Shown: in pieces, positions 33,901 to 42,402 of the stretch
How positions within the stretch are numbered: the stretch's first letter is position 1
Layout: every line of letters begins with the position of its first letter
Assembly (NCBI GenBank): GCA_031268095.1
Contig: JAIRXU010000025.1
Coordinates: forward strand, 1-64,000
Length of the DNA stretch: 64,000 bases
Direction: 5' to 3'
DNA from: Oscillospiraceae bacterium
GTDB lineage: Bacteria; Bacillota; Clostridia; Oscillospirales; Acutalibacteraceae
The notes under the pieces: generated by a model
Told to the model about the DNA's origin: nothing
Seen by the model: only the letters and a program-made list of their open reading frames with translations
The model's database searches: none
Position numbers and translations under genes: made by a program

Positions 33901-35492
33901 CAGCGGTCGCGGCGGAAGAACATGCCGCGGCAAGGCCGCTCTGGCTGGAACCTTTGGCGGAAATCCTTCCGCTGCCGGAACTGAAGCGGCGCTACCCCGC
34001 GCTCCGGCAACCCGACGCCACCCTGAACCCCATCATCGGCGAATGCGACGATCCGGAACGTCAGCGAAGGTTCGCGCTGCACCTGCCCCTGAGCGTCGGC
34101 GGCAACGCGCTTCTCTATGGCGCGGCCGGCGGCGGCAAAACCACTCTGCTGACCGCGCTGGTGTATGAACTGCTGTGCAGCCACAGCGCCGACGCCCTGC
34201 ATCTCTATCTTTGCGACCTCGGTTCCGAAACCCTGCGGCAGTTCGCGCCCGCGCCCCAGGTGGGCGAAGTGCTCACCGCGGCCGACGGCGAAGCCATCGT
34301 CAACCTGCTGACCATGCTGCGGGAAGAAATCGGGCTGCGCAAACAGCGCTTTGCGGCGTTCGGCGGCGACTTCACCGCTTACTGCGCCAGCGGCCAGGAA
34401 CCGCTGCCCAATATCGTGCTGATCATCAACAACTATGCCGCCTTCACGGAGCTCTTCGAGGGACAGGAAGATCAAATCGTGACGCTCGCCATGGAGGGCA
34501 CAAAGTACGGCATTTACCTCGTCCTTGCCGCCGCGACCACGAACGCCGTGCGTTACCGCGTCGCGCAAAACTTCAGTCAAATTTTTGTGCTTCAGCTGAA
34601 TGATAACGCCGAATACGCCAACGTGCTGGGTAACACCGGCGGACTGTATCCCGCGCGGAACAAAGGCCGGGGACTGGTCAAACTGGAGCGGGTCTACGAA
34701 TTTCAGTCGGCGCAGGTGACAGCGCAGGCCGGCCAGACGGGGACGGAAATCGCGGCCCTGTGCGCGGCCTTGAACGAAATGGGCGGTGCGCGCGCCAAGC
34801 GTGTGCCGATTTTGCCCGGGCGGGTGGACGCGGACTTCCTCGCGGGAAGCCCGATTGACGAAACCCGCTTCCCTGTGGGCGTGAACCGGCAAACGCTTGC
34901 CCTCGAAACCATTGATCTGACGGCGGCCACTGTGACGCTGTTCACCGCGCAGGACGAAGAACTGCTGGAACCGTTCGCGCGGGGCGCGGCGGAGGCGCTG
35001 GCAGAGCATACACCCATCCAAACGATCACGCTCCGTGATGAAACGCAGGTGCCGCCGCTGCTGGCCCTGCTGGTGGAGCGGCACAACGCCTGCAAGCAGC
35101 CGGACCGCGCGGCATTCCCCCGGCAGACGGTCATTGTATCCAACCTGACGGCACTGCTGGGCGGCTTATCCGCGGACGGTCAGCGGCAGCTGCGGGACAT
35201 CCTGCAAAACGTCAAGCCGGAATTCCGCGTGAATTTTCTGCTAGGCGACGAGATTTCCCGCTGGCAGGGGCTGACACAGGAACCTTGGGCCAAGGCGCAG
35301 GGCGGCGAAATCACGCTTTGGCTCGGTGACGGCGCGGCAAACTACAGCTATCAGCTGAATATCACGAAAGTCGGCAACGAACTTTACGGCGAACTGGGCG
35401 ATGGCTTTGGCTTGCTGCTGCGCAAGGGCAAATACCGCGTAGCGAAGCTGCTGCAATCCCGCTATGCGGAGGAGGACGACGGCGATGCGTGA
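30954..35492 (+). CDS. essC: EssC-like type VII secretion ATPase (FHA + FtsK/SpoIIIE domains)
   Basis: FHA pattern [27 protein letters not shown]...[11 protein letters not shown]; FtsK [86 protein letters not shown]; second P-loop [12 protein letters not shown]. Confidence 0.93.
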   Translation: [1512 protein letters not shown]

Positions 35493-35733
35493 ACTGCTGG
35501 CGGAGTTGTTTATCCCGGCGCTTGGCGCGCGTTATGACGTGAGCATCCCCGCTGCGGGACAGATACACGAAATCACGGCGTTGCTTCTTCAGGCAGTGGA
35601 GCGGCTTTCCGCCGGACGGTTTCAGGCGGTGGATCCGGTCCTGTGCGACGGAGCCAGCGGCGCCATCCTGGACGGCGGCAAGACCGTCGAGGAACTCGGG
35701 CTGCAAAACGGCGCGCGGCTGATGCTGATCTAA
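35485..35733 (+). CDS. EsaB/YukD-like ubiquitin-fold protein
   Basis: 82-aa ORF overlapping the essC stop; ...DGASGAILDGGKTVEELGLQNGARLMLI beta-grasp C-terminus; position after EssC. Confidence 0.7.
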   Translation: MRELLAELFIPALGARYDVSIPAAGQIHEITALLLQAVERLSAGRFQAVDPVLCDGASGAILDGGKTVEELGLQNGARLMLI

Positions 35734-35778
35734 TGTTCAGGCATGCAATCATTACGAGAATAGATGGGAGCCGAAACC

Positions 35779-36069
35779 ATGAAATTTGTGGCAGACATCG
35801 GGCAACTGCGGACTTCCGCGACGCGCATCCGCACTCTGGCGCAGCAGTGTCAAAGCTGCTATCAGTCGTTATATCAGGACGTCAACGCGATGGGCGCGGC
35901 CTGGAAGGGCAAGGACAATGCCGCCTATGTCAATCAGGTCAACGGATTCCGCGACGATTTCCAGCAACTGTATCAGCTGCTGGCGGATTTTTCCGCCCTC
36001 GCGGGCGACGCGAGCGGGGAATACCAGCAGGCGCTGAACGACAGCGTCACCGCGGCACGGCAGATTTGA
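35779..36069 (+). CDS. WXG100-family protein
   Basis: About 97 aa helical, central NAMGAAWKGKDNAAYVNQV (WxG). Confidence 0.88.
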   Translation: MKFVADIGQLRTSATRIRTLAQQCQSCYQSLYQDVNAMGAAWKGKDNAAYVNQVNGFRDDFQQLYQLLADFSALAGDASGEYQQALNDSVTAARQI

Positions 36070-36085
36070 CGGAAGGAGCAACGCC

Positions 36086-37258
36086 ATGGCGCTGCAAAAT
36101 TATGTTCCGCAGAAAAACCTCCTCCTCGGGATGGGAAATTCCCTCGCCGATCTGAACAGCTACGCCGGCGCGCTGCGTCAGTTCACCCAGGAACTGAACG
36201 TCTGCTGGGCCGGCAATGCCGACAAAGCCGCGGTGTTCCAGGCCATTGACGCGCAGATGCGGGACGTTAACAGCCTGCGGCAAAACGTCAACTGGGTGCA
36301 GCAGGCGGCGAACTGGGCGCTGGAGAAAATCAACGAACTGGGCTCCTTGCTGGGGCTGACGCTGCCGTGGATCGGCGCCGTCGGAACCGTGTCTGTGCCC
36401 GGCGCGGCGCTTCATCAGCGCATGCAGCTGGACACTGCTCAGCTGCGGCAAGCCGCCGACAAACTGAACGCCCACCGCGGACAACTGGGCGGCTGTCAAG
36501 ACACCGTTTGCCAGGTCCGGCGCAGTTTGGACGCGGTCCTGCAGGGTGTGTTCGGTATTGGAGGCAAGTTACAAAACAGCGCCAACGGCGCGGGCGCTGC
36601 GCTGACCCGGCACGACCGCCTGGTGGCCGCGGTGTGGCGCATTGCGGATATTTATGACACGGCGGACGGGCGGGTGCGCAGGCGGGCGGAGGAGATTGTC
36701 GGGGGCGGGGGAACTGTCTCTGTTTCCCCGGCGTCCGCCGGGACGGCGCTTGCCTCTGCGGCTTCCGCGGTCCCGCGGCCCCGTTCGTTCATAGACTGGC
36801 TTGGCGACGGCGCAACGAATTTCCTGCGTTTTCTCGACCAAAGCGGGCAGGGCGGCAATTTGCTGACCTTGGGCAAATATGGAATTGTCGGACTGCTGGA
36901 TAAAAAGATCCCCTGGCTGGGCAAGGCAATCGATGCGGGCGAGCTGGTGAGTAAAATCTTCACAAAGGACGGCGGCCCGGACGCATGGGACTACGGCAGC
37001 TTCGCTTGGGGCGTTACAAACGGCGAGATCAAAAGCAAAAGCGCCGCCAGCGGGAATTTGCTGGGGTACCTTGGCGGCGTCATCTCCGACGAGTTCCGGG
37101 TGGGGATCAATTCCTATCTGGAAAACAAAGACACCACAGATTATTCTTTCAACGGCATTGTTTCCACCCTCGGCTACGGCGTAACGCACCCCGGAGAATT
37201 GGCGGAAGCGCTTTTGGACGGCTTCGTGGAAGCGATTGGCTGCTGGCTGCCTTGGTAA
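36086..37258 (+). CDS. WXG-fusion effector candidate 1 (unknown C-terminal domain)
   Basis: N-terminal MALQNYVPQKNLLLGMGNSLADLNSYAGALRQF...CWAGNADKAAVFQAIDAQMRDVNSLRQNVNWVQQAANWALEKI shared with 37795-39066; divergent C-terminus. Confidence 0.75.
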   Translation: MALQNYVPQKNLLLGMGNSLADLNSYAGALRQFTQELNVCWAGNADKAAVFQAIDAQMRDVNSLRQNVNWVQQAANWALEKINELGSLLGLTLPWIGAVGTVSVPGAALHQRMQLDTAQLRQAADKLNAHRGQLGGCQDTVCQVRRSLDAVLQGVFGIGGKLQNSANGAGAALTRHDRLVAAVWRIADIYDTADGRVRRRAEEIVGGGGTVSVSPASAGTALASAASAVPRPRSFIDWLGDGATNFLRFLDQSGQGGNLLTLGKYGIVGLLDKKIPWLGKAIDAGELVSKIFTKDGGPDAWDYGSFAWGVTNGEIKSKSAASGNLLGYLGGVISDEFRVGINSYLENKDTTDYSFNGIVSTLGYGVTHPGELAEALLDGFVEAIGCWLPW

Positions 37259-37281
37259 GACGCAGGAAAGGAACCGTTAAG

Positions 37282-37782
37282 ATGAATTTTTCTCTTACAG
37301 CGGATGAAATCAGCTTCATTGACGCCGCGCTGGCTATGTGGCCGTTCGGCGCACACGGCGATTCGGAGGAGGAGGCGCGCAAAGAAAGCGCGCAGCGCGG
37401 GTTCCGGGTTCTGGCGGAGCGGCGGATGCTCGCGCCGGACGCAGGCGACACACCGGTCAAACCCCTAGGAGATCTTGCGGCGCTGGTCGATACGCTGAAG
37501 GATCTCGCGCAGATTGCGGAATTTTTCGCGTATTCGGAACGGGCGCAGGCCCCTGTGCGCGTCGCCGCCCTGCTGCTTCCCCGAAGCGAGTTTAACCCCG
37601 CCGTTTCCGTTACGCCCAACCTGTTGCGGCTGTTCGAGGTGGAAAGCCACAGCCGGGACGAAATCGCGCGGCTGGAAGCCGCCTTTCTCGAAAGCGTCAG
37701 GGCCGCGGGTTCGCAGGGGGGCTATATTGAGCGCTCCTATTATGCGGACGGTAAGCTGACGGACAAAAGCAGAACGAATTAA
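37282..37782 (+). CDS. Small protein between the two effector candidates, possible chaperone/immunity protein
   Basis: MNFSLTADEISFIDAALAMWPFGAHGDSEEEARKESAQRGFRVL...; located between effector candidates. Confidence 0.55.
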   Translation: MNFSLTADEISFIDAALAMWPFGAHGDSEEEARKESAQRGFRVLAERRMLAPDAGDTPVKPLGDLAALVDTLKDLAQIAEFFAYSERAQAPVRVAALLLPRSEFNPAVSVTPNLLRLFEVESHSRDEIARLEAAFLESVRAAGSQGGYIERSYYADGKLTDKSRTN

Positions 37783-37794
37783 GGAGGCCGCCTC

Positions 37795-39066
37795 ATGGCG
37801 CTGCAAAATTATGCCCCGCAAAAAAACCTCATTCTCGGGATGGGAAATTCCCTCGCCGATCTGAACGGCTATGCCGGCGCGCTGAACCAGTTTGCCCAGA
37901 ATCTGGGCTCCTGCTGGGCCGGCAACGCTGACAAAGCCGTGCTGTTCCAGGCCATTGACGCGCAAATGCGGGACGTCAACAGCCTGCGGCAAAACGTCAA
38001 CTGGGTGCAGCAGGCGGCGAACTGGGCGCTGGAGAAAATCAACGAGCTGGGCTCCTTGCTGGGACTGGTTCTGCCGCGCATCCCGCTGGTCCCTTCCATC
38101 GCCGTGCCCGGCGCGGCGCTGCACCAGCGCATCCAGCTGGATACCGTCCGGCTGCGGCAGGCCGCCGATTGCTTGCAGGCGCAGCGCGGACGGCTGGGCG
38201 GCTGCGGCGACGCCGTCTGTCAGACGCAGCAAGGGCTGGACGCGGTTCTGCAAGGCGTATTCGGCATTGGCGGCAAACTCAAAAGCAGCGCTGCCTGTAC
38301 CGGCGCCGTCCTCGCCCGGCACGACCGGCTGGTGGCCGCCGTGCGGCGCATCGCGGAGATCTATGACGCGGCGGACGGGCGGATCGGAAAAAGGGCGGAG
38401 GAACTGGCCGGACCACCGGAGCAGGTGATTCCGGACGCGCCCAATACGGGGGCAAATGCAGAGAAGAACCACTGGAACCCGATTGCGTCCGGCGTGTTTC
38501 CGGCAGTTGCTGCTGGTGTCAGCGATATTGCGCAGCGGGCGGCTAACGCGGCGGCGAAGACCGCAGAAAAGGCGTATTGGGAGGCCATGGTGGGACAAAC
38601 GCCCGGTCAGATCCGCGACGCGGACGGGAACCCAACGCAGTGGTACGGTTCCGGAAATTTGTCCTATCAGGGTGGGTATGAGGGGCAGTGCACCTGGTAC
38701 GCCTACGGGCGCTTCTATGAAAAAACAGGGATACAGCTGCCCACAGCGCGCCACGCGAAATATTGGCTGGACGACAACCGAAACAACCCGAACGTTGCGA
38801 TTGCCGCCAGCATCAACGACATAAAAGAACCCGCCATTGCCGTCATGACGGATGGTAAGTACGGTCACGTTGCCATTGTGGAGCATGTGGATCGGGATGC
38901 GGCGGGCAATATCGCCGCGGTTTATGTGACGGAAGCCAACAGCAGCATTTGGGAAACCGATATTCTCCATGAGTACACGCCGGGCGTTGACGGCAAACTG
39001 CGCAAAATGACGCCGGAGGTATTCCTTCAAAAATACCCGGCCAGCGGATACATTTCCGCAATATAG
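37795..39066 (+). CDS. WXG-fusion effector candidate 2 with C-terminal CHAP domain
   Basis: Same N-terminal module; CHAP region YQGGYEGQCTWYAYGRFYEKTG...IKEPAIAVMTDGKYGHVAIVEHVDRDAAGNIAAVYVTEANSS. Confidence 0.85.
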   Translation: MALQNYAPQKNLILGMGNSLADLNGYAGALNQFAQNLGSCWAGNADKAVLFQAIDAQMRDVNSLRQNVNWVQQAANWALEKINELGSLLGLVLPRIPLVPSIAVPGAALHQRIQLDTVRLRQAADCLQAQRGRLGGCGDAVCQTQQGLDAVLQGVFGIGGKLKSSAACTGAVLARHDRLVAAVRRIAEIYDAADGRIGKRAEELAGPPEQVIPDAPNTGANAEKNHWNPIASGVFPAVAAGVSDIAQRAANAAAKTAEKAYWEAMVGQTPGQIRDADGNPTQWYGSGNLSYQGGYEGQCTWYAYGRFYEKTGIQLPTARHAKYWLDDNRNNPNVAIAASINDIKEPAIAVMTDGKYGHVAIVEHVDRDAAGNIAAVYVTEANSSIWETDILHEYTPGVDGKLRKMTPEVFLQKYPASGYISAI

Positions 39067-39125
39067 CGCTCCCTCCCCTGCCCCGCGCAGGGTTCGGATA
39101 AATATGCAAACAAGGAGGACCAGAC

Positions 39126-39428
39126 ATGGGCACAAAAATCGTGGTGGACCCGGCGAAGCTGGAACAGTCCGCCCAAAAGGTAGAGCAGCAGGCGCAGGAC
39201 TATACCCAGCTCTACCAGCAGCTCTACACCGAGGTGGACTCCATGGGCTCCGCCTGGCAGGGCAAAGACAACCAGGCGTATGTAACGCAGATCAAAGGTT
39301 TCGAGGATGACTTCCAGGGCATGGTCGCGCAGCTGAAGCAGTACGCTGAGTTCCTGCGCCAGAGCGCCAAAGCATACCGGAGCACCCAGGAGAACGTTGA
39401 ATCCGGTGCGCACCAGCTGCGCAACTAA
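39126..39428 (+). CDS. WXG100-family protein
   Basis: DSMGSAWQGKDNQAYVTQIKGFEDDFQ (WxG), 100 aa. Confidence 0.9.
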   Translation: MGTKIVVDPAKLEQSAQKVEQQAQDYTQLYQQLYTEVDSMGSAWQGKDNQAYVTQIKGFEDDFQGMVAQLKQYAEFLRQSAKAYRSTQENVESGAHQLRN

Positions 39429-39446
39429 GAAAAGGAGGATACCGCC

Positions 39447-39755
39447 ATGGCTACGATCGAAGGCATCAGCATTGAGCTAAGTCAAGTCCGGCAAACCGCA
39501 GGCACCATCCGGCAGAAGAACAGCGCGCTGGACGCAAAACTCCAGGAAATCCAGCAGGAAATCAACGCCCTGCAAAGCTTCTGGCAGAGCGACGCGTCCG
39601 AAACCTACCGGCAAAAATTCGGACAGTTCGCGCAGAAGCGTTTCCCGGAATATAAGTCCGTGATTGAGTCCTATGCCCAGTTCCTGGAGCAGACCGTGGA
39701 CGCCTATACCCAGACCGAACAGAGCATCAACACCAGCGCGAGCGCGTTTCAGTAA
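39447..39755 (+). CDS. WXG100-family protein (WxS variant)
   Basis: NALQSFWQSDASETYRQKFGQFAQ, 102 aa helical. Confidence 0.87.
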   Translation: MATIEGISIELSQVRQTAGTIRQKNSALDAKLQEIQQEINALQSFWQSDASETYRQKFGQFAQKRFPEYKSVIESYAQFLEQTVDAYTQTEQSINTSASAFQ

Positions 39756-39760
39756 TCCGG

Positions 39761-39805
39761 ACAGAGCAGGCAGGCGGCGGGATCCCTGCTGCCTGCTCTG
39801 TTTGT
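39761..39805 (+). terminator. Intra-locus terminator/attenuator hairpin
   Basis: ACAGAGCAGGCAG ... CTGCCTGCTCTGT 13-bp perfect stem then TTGTCTTGTCTTT. Confidence 0.65.
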
Positions 39806-39842
39806 CTTGTCTTTCCAGAATTTTTTAAAAGGAGCATCCGCC

Positions 39843-40577
39843 TTGACGTTTCATATGATCACCAATCCCGGTCAGCGGGATATCAACGAGGACAGCGCCG
39901 TCTGCCTGGAACAGGACGGCGGTTTTTGCTTTGTGGCGGCGGACGGTCTGGGCGGACACGGCGGGGGCGAAATCGCCTCCCAAACATTGACGGAAGTATT
40001 CCGGCGGGAATTCGCGGCAGCGGCCGACGATACGGAAGCCTTCCTGCATCAGGCGTTCCTGACGGCGCAGGACGCCATCCTCGCGGAACAAAAGGCGCGC
40101 AGCGCGCCCCATGAAATGAAAACAACCGCCGCCGCCCTGGTCCTGCTCAACGGCAAAGCGCGCTGGGGACATGTCGGCGATACACGGCTATATTTTTTCC
40201 AAAAGGGCAAGCTGAAGGCCCGAACCTTGGATCACAGCGTACCGCAGATGCTGGTACTTTCGGGCGACATCAAAGAAAAACAAATCCGCCGCCATCCGGA
40301 CCGCAACCGGCTACTGCGGGTCATCGGCGTTGCGTGGGACAGTCCGCGCTATGAACTGTCAGAAGAATATCCGCTGTCGGCGTGTCAGGCATTTTTGCTT
40401 TGCACCGACGGCTTTTGGGATTTTATCGACGAAAAGGCCATGACCCGGGCGCTCAAAGGCGTACTGAAACAGAGCGGCGCCGCGGAAGACTGGCTCGCCG
40501 CCATGACCCGCGAGGTCGAACAGAACGGCGCGGGCAGCGACATGGACAATTACACCGCCGTCGCGGTGATCATGTAA
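39843..40577 (+). CDS. PP2C-family Ser/Thr phosphatase
   Basis: GQRDINEDSAV, FVAADGLGGHGGGEIAS, GHVGDTRLYFF, LLCTDGFWD; TTG start with AAAAGGAG RBS. Confidence 0.88.
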   Translation: MTFHMITNPGQRDINEDSAVCLEQDGGFCFVAADGLGGHGGGEIASQTLTEVFRREFAAAADDTEAFLHQAFLTAQDAILAEQKARSAPHEMKTTAAALVLLNGKARWGHVGDTRLYFFQKGKLKARTLDHSVPQMLVLSGDIKEKQIRRHPDRNRLLRVIGVAWDSPRYELSEEYPLSACQAFLLCTDGFWDFIDEKAMTRALKGVLKQSGAAEDWLAAMTREVEQNGAGSDMDNYTAVAVIM

Positions 40578-40587
40578 GGAGTGCGGT

Positions 40588-41283
40588 ATGACCTATGAGA
40601 CCGCGTTTCGCTCCATCCTTGGCACCCGCGGCGAGCAGCAGGACTGCGGGTTTGTGCAGACGCATTCCGCGGGCGTATTCGCCGCCGTATTCGACGGCAT
40701 GGGCGGCATGGAATCCGGCGCGGCGGCCAGCGCGGCGGCGGCCGAAACATTGCGGGCGCTTTACCGCATGAAGCCTCCCGCACAGCCCCTGCCCCTGTTT
40801 TTTTGGGAGGCCGTGGACATTTTAGATGAATGCGTGGTGCGGCTGGGCCGGGGGGAAGGGCAGGCGGGCACCACCGTTACGGCTGTCGCTGTGGAAGGCA
40901 ATCAGCTCCATTGGCTCAGCGTCGGCGACAGCCGGCTCTACCTGCTGCGCGGCGGTGAAGTTGTCCGGGTCACGCGGGATCACAACGGCTATCTGCTGGG
41001 GCCGGAAGCTCCCGGCGGCAAGGGCGAGGCACTGATCAGTTACCTGGGGCTGGGCGGCGTGAAGGTCTTCGACAGCAACCAGACGCCGTTCCCTCTGCTG
41101 CCCGGGGACACGATGCTGCTCACCACCGACGGACTGACCAAAACGCTCGCCGACCGGCAGATCTGGCAGGCGCTGCAAGCGGGCGGCGCGCAAGACGGTA
41201 TGGATGCGCTGTTCCGTCAGATCGAGCTGACCCATCGGCCGTCGCAGGACAACACCACTTGCGCGGTCATTCAATGCCGATAA
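40588..41283 (+). CDS. PP2C-family Ser/Thr phosphatase (second copy)
   Basis: GEQQDCGFVQ, AAVFDGMGGMESGAAAS, SVGDSRLYLL, LLTTDGLTKTL, SQDNTTCAVI. Confidence 0.88.
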   Translation: MTYETAFRSILGTRGEQQDCGFVQTHSAGVFAAVFDGMGGMESGAAASAAAAETLRALYRMKPPAQPLPLFFWEAVDILDECVVRLGRGEGQAGTTVTAVAVEGNQLHWLSVGDSRLYLLRGGEVVRVTRDHNGYLLGPEAPGGKGEALISYLGLGGVKVFDSNQTPFPLLPGDTMLLTTDGLTKTLADRQIWQALQAGGAQDGMDALFRQIELTHRPSQDNTTCAVIQCR

Positions 41284-41301
41284 GAAAGAGAGGCCTCCTC
41301 C

Positions 41302-42390
41302 ATGTCTATCCTCAAAAGAACCCTCGCGCCGCTGCTGGCCCTTGCCCTGCTGCTGTCCCTCTTCGCCTGCAGCCGGGCCGCCGTCCTCAAACCCAACCCG
41401 CCGCTGGTCCTGGGCGACAAATATCTGAACGAACTCGACTACGAACAGGCCCTGCTCCAGTTCGACGAAGCCATCCAGATCGACCCGAAAAATCCGCGCG
41501 GGTACTTGGGCAAAGCTGACGCGCTGCTGCATCTCGACCGCCAGGATGAGGCCGCCGCCGCGCTGGGCGCCGGCGCGAAGGCGACCCGGGCCGAGACCCG
41601 CGAGGCCCTCTCCGCCGCGCGGGCCGCCGCCGAAACATCCCCCGTGGACGGCTACGTCGGCCTCGCGGAGGCCTACGAGAAACTGTCGCTGCGGAATATC
41701 GCGCTGGCGCTGCTGCGGCGGGTATGCGAGGAGCTGCCGGAGGAATCGAGGCTGAAGGCAGCGCTGGAGCGGCTGCTGACCGCGCCGGAACCGACCGGCG
41801 CCCCCGCGAAGACCAAGGCGGGCAAGGGCACAACCGAGGCCCCCAAAAAGAAGTGGCTGCTGGAGCGGGAAGACAGCTATAACGCCGACGGCAGCCTGAT
41901 CTCCTACTATACGTTCCAATATGACGAGAACGGGAACCGAACCAGATATGAATGTTATTATTCTAGCGGCCTTTCTTTCTATGAAACAATTCAATACGAT
42001 GCGAACGGGAAACAAGCCAGATATGATCAGTATTTTTCTGACGGCAGTCATTCCTATGGGACGTATCAGTATGACGCAAACGGGAACCAGGCCCGGTCTG
42101 ATTTTTATTCTTCTGACGGCAGTCATACCTATAGGACGTACCAGTATGACGCAAACGGGAACCAAACCAGGTCTGATTTTTATTCTTCCGACGGCAGCCT
42201 GGACTTCTACTATACGTACCAGTACGACGCGGACGGGAAACAAACCGGGTCTGATACGTATTATTCCGACGGCAGGCACTCCTACACGACTTACCAGTAC
42301 GACGCAAACGGGAATTGCATCCGGAGGGATCGTTACGATGCCGACGGCAAACTTACCGGCTACTTCCTCTGCACCTACACCGAATCTTAA
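41302..42390 (+). CDS. Lipoprotein: TPR module + YD-like tandem repeats
   Basis: Lipobox LLSLFACS; TPR KYLNELDYEQALLQFDEAIQIDPKNPRGYLGKADALLHLDRQ; repeats TYQYDANGNQ(A/T)RSDFYSSDGS. Confidence 0.85.
   Translation: MSILKRTLAPLLALALLLSLFACSRAAVLKPNPPLVLGDKYLNELDYEQALLQFDEAIQIDPKNPRGYLGKADALLHLDRQDEAAAALGAGAKATRAETREALSAARAAAETSPVDGYVGLAEAYEKLSLRNIALALLRRVCEELPEESRLKAALERLLTAPEPTGAPAKTKAGKGTTEAPKKKWLLEREDSYNADGSLISYYTFQYDENGNRTRYECYYSSGLSFYETIQYDANGKQARYDQYFSDGSHSYGTYQYDANGNQARSDFYSSDGSHTYRTYQYDANGNQTRSDFYSSDGSLDFYYTYQYDADGKQTGSDTYYSDGRHSYTTYQYDANGNCIRRDRYDADGKLTGYFLCTYTES
41894..42370 (+). repeat. 75-bp-period coding tandem repeat (about 6 units)
   Basis: Units starting ACGTATCAGTATGACGCAAACGGG at 42061 and ACGTACCAGTATGACGCAAACGGG at 42136 (75 bp apart), with further degenerate units on both sides. 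Confidence 0.85.
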
Positions 42391-42402
42391 GGAGGCCTCC
42401 CC

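Noticed and set aside
41894-42370. CRISPR array
   Set aside because: 75-bp units are contiguous, in-frame coding YD-like repeats without unique spacers.
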